A stretch of 64,000 bases of DNA from Synechococcus sp. M44_DOE_062 (GTDB lineage Bacteria > Cyanobacteriota > Cyanobacteriia > Thermostichales > Thermostichaceae). Location of the stretch: positions 1 to 64,000 of the forward strand of contig DVDX01000073.1 in assembly GCA_015295985.1 (NCBI GenBank), read 5' to 3'. Below are positions 61,237-64,000 of the stretch, piece after piece. Every line of letters begins with the position of its first letter. Within the stretch, counting starts at the first letter, position 1. The notes beneath the pieces are model-generated. The model did not search any database and had not been told where the DNA came from. It saw only the letters and a list, made by a program, of their open reading frames with translations. Both the position numbers and the translations under genes were made by a program.

Positions 61237-61647
61237 TCAAGCCGATGGGTTACGTGGGCCCTGCACAGAAGTATCCACCGCGATGCCGTGTAGGCGATGG
61301 GCCTTGAAATCAAAATCCTTCGGGAACTGGGTATAGGCATCGACATCTGCGTGATCCAACAGGGCGCTTTCTAAGAGGGCCTCTCGAAAATCGCTGCCAA
61401 AGAGGAGACATCCCCGCAGATCGGCTCCCGATAGGTTGGCTCCGCTGAAGTCGGCAAAACTGAGATCGCACCCCCGCAAATTGGCCCCCGCCAAGTTGGC
61501 TCCGCTGAAGTCACCATAGCTGAGATCGGCACCGGCCAACTGGATCCCCTGCAGGTCAGCTCCTTGCAAATCGATCTCCCGAAAATCGCGCCGTCCCGAG
61601 ACATACTGGCTGACCAGATCTGCAGCGCTACAAACAGTCATCGTCAT
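61237..61647 (-). CDS. Pentapeptide-repeat protein (136 aa)
   Basis: Contains about 13 tandem A(D/N)LXX-type units from about residue 24 to 100 (DLQGADLQGIQLAGADLSYG, GANLAGANLRGCDLS), which form a right-handed quadrilateral beta-helix. Residues 1-20 and the C-terminus (YTQFPKDFDFKAHRLHG) flank it. No TM helix or toxin domain is seen. It sits between pflA and pflB, and its function is unknown; a DNA-mimic or structural role is typical of the family. Confidence 0.88.
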   Translation of the reverse strand: MTMTVCSAADLVSQYVSGRRDFREIDLQGADLQGIQLAGADLSYGDFSGANLAGANLRGCDLSFADFSGANLSGADLRGCLLFGSDFREALLESALLDHADVDAYTQFPKDFDFKAHRLHGIAVDTSVQGPRNPSA

Positions 61648-61727
61648 CGGGCCTCCTCGGTTATCGATGGGGGATCCCTTCCCTCGACCCTGGTGTGGGC
61701 GGACTTCAGGGATCCCCGGGCTGGTTT

Positions 61728-64000
61728 TTAGCAGTGTTGATGGAACGTGCGGTTAATGACATCCAGTTGCTGCTCGCGGGTGAGCTTGATGAAGTTCACC
61801 GCATAGCCGAAAACCCGGATGGTGAGCTGGGGATAGAGCTCGGGATGCTCCATGGCATCCAGCAGTGTTTCGCGGTTAAAGACATTCACATTTAAGTGAA
61901 AGCCCCCATCCCGCACGTAGCCATCCAGCAGCCCCACCAAGTTGCTGATCCGCTCCTCTTGGGTGCGGCCTAGAGCAGTGGGCACAATAGAGAAGGTATT
62001 GGAGATCCCATCCAGAGCGTCGGCATAGGGCAGCTTGGCCACCGAGGCCAACGACGCCAAGGCCCCTTTGCTATCCCGGCCATGCATGGGGTTGGCCCCT
62101 GGGGCAAAGGGTTCGCCTGCTCGCCGCCCATCGGGGGTATTGCCGGTTTTCTTGCCGTAGACCACGTTGGAAGTGATGGTGAGGATGGACTGGGTGGGCA
62201 CCGCATTGCGATAGGTTTTGTGCTTGCGCAGCTCCGCCATGAAGGTCTGCACCAGTTGCACGGCAATGGAGTCAACCCGGTCGTCGTTGTTGCCGTATTT
62301 GGGGAAGTCCCCATCCACCACGTAGTCCACGGCCAAGCCCCGTTCATCCCGGATAACCCGCACCCGCGCGTATTTGATGGCAGACAGGGAGTCGGCGGTT
62401 ACCGACAGGCCGGCCAGCCCAAAGGCCATCGTGCGCAGAATGTCCCGGTCGTGCAGGGCCATCTCCAGGCGCTCGTAGCAGTACTTGTCGTGCATGTAGT
62501 GGATGATGTTCATGGTGTTGACGTAGGTCTTGGCTAGCCAGGCCATCATCTGCACCAGGCGCGGCCACACCTCGTCGTACTCCAGCACGTCAGCGGTGAT
62601 GGGGGCAAAGGCAGGAGCTACTTGCTCGCCGGAGATCTCGTCCCGACCGCCGTTGATGGCATAGAGCAGGCACTTGGCCAAGTTTACCCGCGCCCCAAAG
62701 AACTGCATTTGCTTGCCGATGCGCATGGCCGACACGCAACAGGCAATGCCGTAGTCATCTCCCCAGTAGGGGCGCATCAGGTCGTCGTTTTCGTACTGGA
62801 TGGAGCTGGTTTGGATGGAGACCTTGGCGCAGTAGCGCTTGAAGGCTTCTGGCAGCCGCTCTGACCAAAGCACGGTCAAGTTGGGCTCCGGCGCCGGCCC
62901 CAGGTTGTAAAGGGTGTGCAACATGCGGAAGCTGGTTTTGGTGACCAAAGGCCGCCCATCTAGGCCCATGCCGCCGATGCACTCGGTAACCCAGGTGGGA
63001 TCCCCGCTAAACAGCTCGTTGTATTCAGGAGTGCGCAAAAACCGCACCATGCGCAGCTTCATGACGAAGTGGTCAATGAGCTCCTGCGCTTCTTCTTCAG
63101 TGAGGATCCCGGCTTGCAGATCTCGCTCGATGTAGATGTCCAAGAAGGTGGACACCCGCCCCAAGGACATGGCCGCCCCGTTTTGCTCCTTGACTGCTGC
63201 CAAGTAGGCCAGGTACAGCCATTGGATGGCTTCGCGGGCGTTGGCTGCCGGACGGCCCAGGTCAAACCCATAGCGGGATCCCATCTCTTTCAGCTCTTGC
63301 AGGGCTTTGATCTGCTCGGAGAGCTCCTCCCGCAGGCGGATGGTCTCTTCGTCCATCGTGTCCAGGTCTAGGCTGGCTTTTTGGGCCTGCTTGTCTTCGA
63401 TGAGCCGATCCACCCCGTAGAGGGCCACCCGTCGATAGTCCCCGATGATGCGACCCCGACCGTAGGCATCCGGCAGGCCGGTGATGATCCCGGAGCGGCG
63501 GCAGCGGCGCATCTCTTCGGTATAGGCATCGAAAACGCCGTCGTTGTGGGTTTTGCGGTACTGGGTGAAGATTTCCTTGGTGCGCGGATCCAGCTCGTAG
63601 CCATAGGCTTTGAGGGAAGACTCCACCACGCGGATGCCGCCAAAGGGCAGAATGGCCCGCTTCAGGGGTTTGTCCGTCTGCAGCCCCACAATCTGTTCCA
63701 ACTCTGGGTCGATGTAGCCGGGGGCGTGGCTGGTAATGGTAGAGGGAACGGCGGTATCGGCGTCCAGGATCCCTCGCTCTCGCTCCAGAGCCATCCAATC
63801 CTTGACCTTGGCCCACAGCCGCTGGGTGCGCTCGGTGGCTGCAGCTAAAAAGGTTTCATCGCCGGTGTAGGGGGTGTAATTCCGTTGAATAAAGTCTCTG
63901 ACATCGATGCAGCGCTGCCAGGATCCCGGCGCAAAATCGCTCAAAATTCTTTGACCGCCTGCGTTGGATCCCGTCCTTGGTTGCGCCTTCAATTCTGTAG
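61728..64000 (-). CDS. pflB: Formate C-acetyltransferase (pyruvate formate-lyase), 5' end near or beyond the window edge
   Basis: Glycyl-radical enzyme converting pyruvate and CoA to acetyl-CoA and formate. At least 754 residues are visible. The active-site Cys pair is in [10 protein letters not shown], and the radical Gly is in RVFGYAVNF near the C-terminus. Most homologues have Ser before that Gly (RVSGYAV); here it is Phe. The frame is open to the edge: TTG at 63992 is the first in-window start candidate, but the true start probably lies just outside. The N-terminal [23 protein letters not shown] pattern lies near the start, so little is missing. It is the first gene of the fermentation group. 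Confidence 0.94.
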   Translation of the reverse strand, partial: TELKAQPRTGSNAGGQRILSDFAPGSWQRCIDVRDFIQRNYTPYTGDETFLAAATERTQRLWAKVKDWMALERERGILDADTAVPSTITSHAPGYIDPELEQIVGLQTDKPLKRAILPFGGIRVVESSLKAYGYELDPRTKEIFTQYRKTHNDGVFDAYTEEMRRCRRSGIITGLPDAYGRGRIIGDYRRVALYGVDRLIEDKQAQKASLDLDTMDEETIRLREELSEQIKALQELKEMGSRYGFDLGRPAANAREAIQWLYLAYLAAVKEQNGAAMSLGRVSTFLDIYIERDLQAGILTEEEAQELIDHFVMKLRMVRFLRTPEYNELFSGDPTWVTECIGGMGLDGRPLVTKTSFRMLHTLYNLGPAPEPNLTVLWSERLPEAFKRYCAKVSIQTSSIQYENDDLMRPYWGDDYGIACCVSAMRIGKQMQFFGARVNLAKCLLYAINGGRDEISGEQVAPAFAPITADVLEYDEVWPRLVQMMAWLAKTYVNTMNIIHYMHDKYCYERLEMALHDRDILRTMAFGLAGLSVTADSLSAIKYARVRVIRDERGLAVDYVVDGDFPKYGNNDDRVDSIAVQLVQTFMAELRKHKTYRNAVPTQSILTITSNVVYGKKTGNTPDGRRAGEPFAPGANPMHGRDSKGALASLASVAKLPYADALDGISNTFSIVPTALGRTQEERISNLVGLLDGYVRDGGFHLNVNVFNRETLLDAMEHPELYPQLTIRVFGYAVNFIKLTREQQLDVINRTFHQHC

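Larger units (their letters stand above)
1..64000. repeat. Highly iterated palindrome GGGATCCC dispersed through coding and non-coding DNA
   Basis: Ten exact copies were located by eye in the first 5.8 kb (975, 1468, 1670, 3341, 3664, 4464, 4912, 4988, 5613, 5767). The density looks similar through the rest of the window, against one or two expected by chance in 64 kb. They occur in genes in all frames and both strands. The usual cyanobacterial octamer GCGATCGC is rare (one example near 24069). The spacing resembles HIP1 distribution, suggesting an alternative HIP in this lineage. Confidence 0.85.

Noticed and set aside
1-64000. tRNA, rRNA and riboswitch search by eye
   Set aside because: No cloverleaf TTCGAATCC-like arm, rRNA segment or recognisable cobalamin/TPP/SAM riboswitch core was seen. 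In particular there was no B12 box before cobH. A covariance-model scan would be needed to be sure.

Overview
The window looks like a chromosomal segment of an oxygenic cyanobacterium, most likely a thermophilic unicellular Synechococcus of the hot-spring mat lineage (Synechococcus JA / Thermostichus type). The evidence is psaD (photosystem I), psb30/ycf12 (photosystem II), glpX-type FBP/SBPase, hemA (C5 pathway), an Omp85 protein of the Toc75/IAP75 type, DUF1830 and TIGR02652 cyanobacterial proteins, and a complete fermentation set (pflB, pflA, adhE, ADP-forming acetyl-CoA synthetase) as expected of mat organisms that go anoxic at night. The octamer GGGATCCC is scattered throughout, apparently in place of the usual cyanobacterial HIP1 octamer GCGATCGC. 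The lineage assignment is inference.

Layout. 0.4-12 kb: peptide-type ABC binding lipoprotein, ispF, small proteins, a UbiH-type hydroxylase, a PmbA/TldD protein, glgE, a GCS2-type ligase and an M14-like deacylase. 12-20 kb: recN, an amino-acid ABC module (livF, livG and a divergent binding protein), and an Omp85 gene followed by a small lipoprotein. 20-31 kb: mrp, a GNAT, cinA overlapping an unusual M48-like membrane protein that has lost its zinc ligands, typA, psb30 (35 residues), hemA and glpX. 31-42 kb: 2-Cys peroxiredoxin, psaD, an arginase-fold protein lacking most metal ligands, rimP-nusA, ubiX, an alpha/beta hydrolase, and cobH, a coiled-coil gene and cbiET. 42-49 kb: a decayed IS200/IS605 TnpB remnant, a NYN-domain gene, sfsA, a URC1-type GTP cyclohydrolase II homologue, xth, an ECF sigma / single-TM protein / Spy-like cassette, a lone PotB-type permease and msrA. 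50-54 kb: sulfate transporter (sbpA, cysA, cysT, cysW). 54-64 kb: fermentation genes, all on the minus strand and ordered pflB, pentapeptide protein, pflA, OsmC-like gene, adhE, ADP-forming acetyl-CoA synthetase.

The most unusual signal is a dispersed repeat of about 27 bp (nine codons; core GGACTCCGTCCCGCTGACGC). It lies in intergenic DNA and also, without breaking the frame, inside recN, sbpA, adhE and three times inside the ADP-forming acetyl-CoA synthetase gene. It is read in several frames and both orientations, giving the peptide RVSGTES in three unrelated proteins. Most copies cluster at 52.8-59.7 kb. In the same region two fermentation genes have disrupted 5' ends. adhE carries a one-base frameshift near codon 76. 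The acetyl-CoA synthetase has an exact 10-bp duplication containing GGATCC that separates its well-placed Shine-Dalgarno and ATG from the rest of the frame.

No tRNA, rRNA or CRISPR array was recognised by eye.
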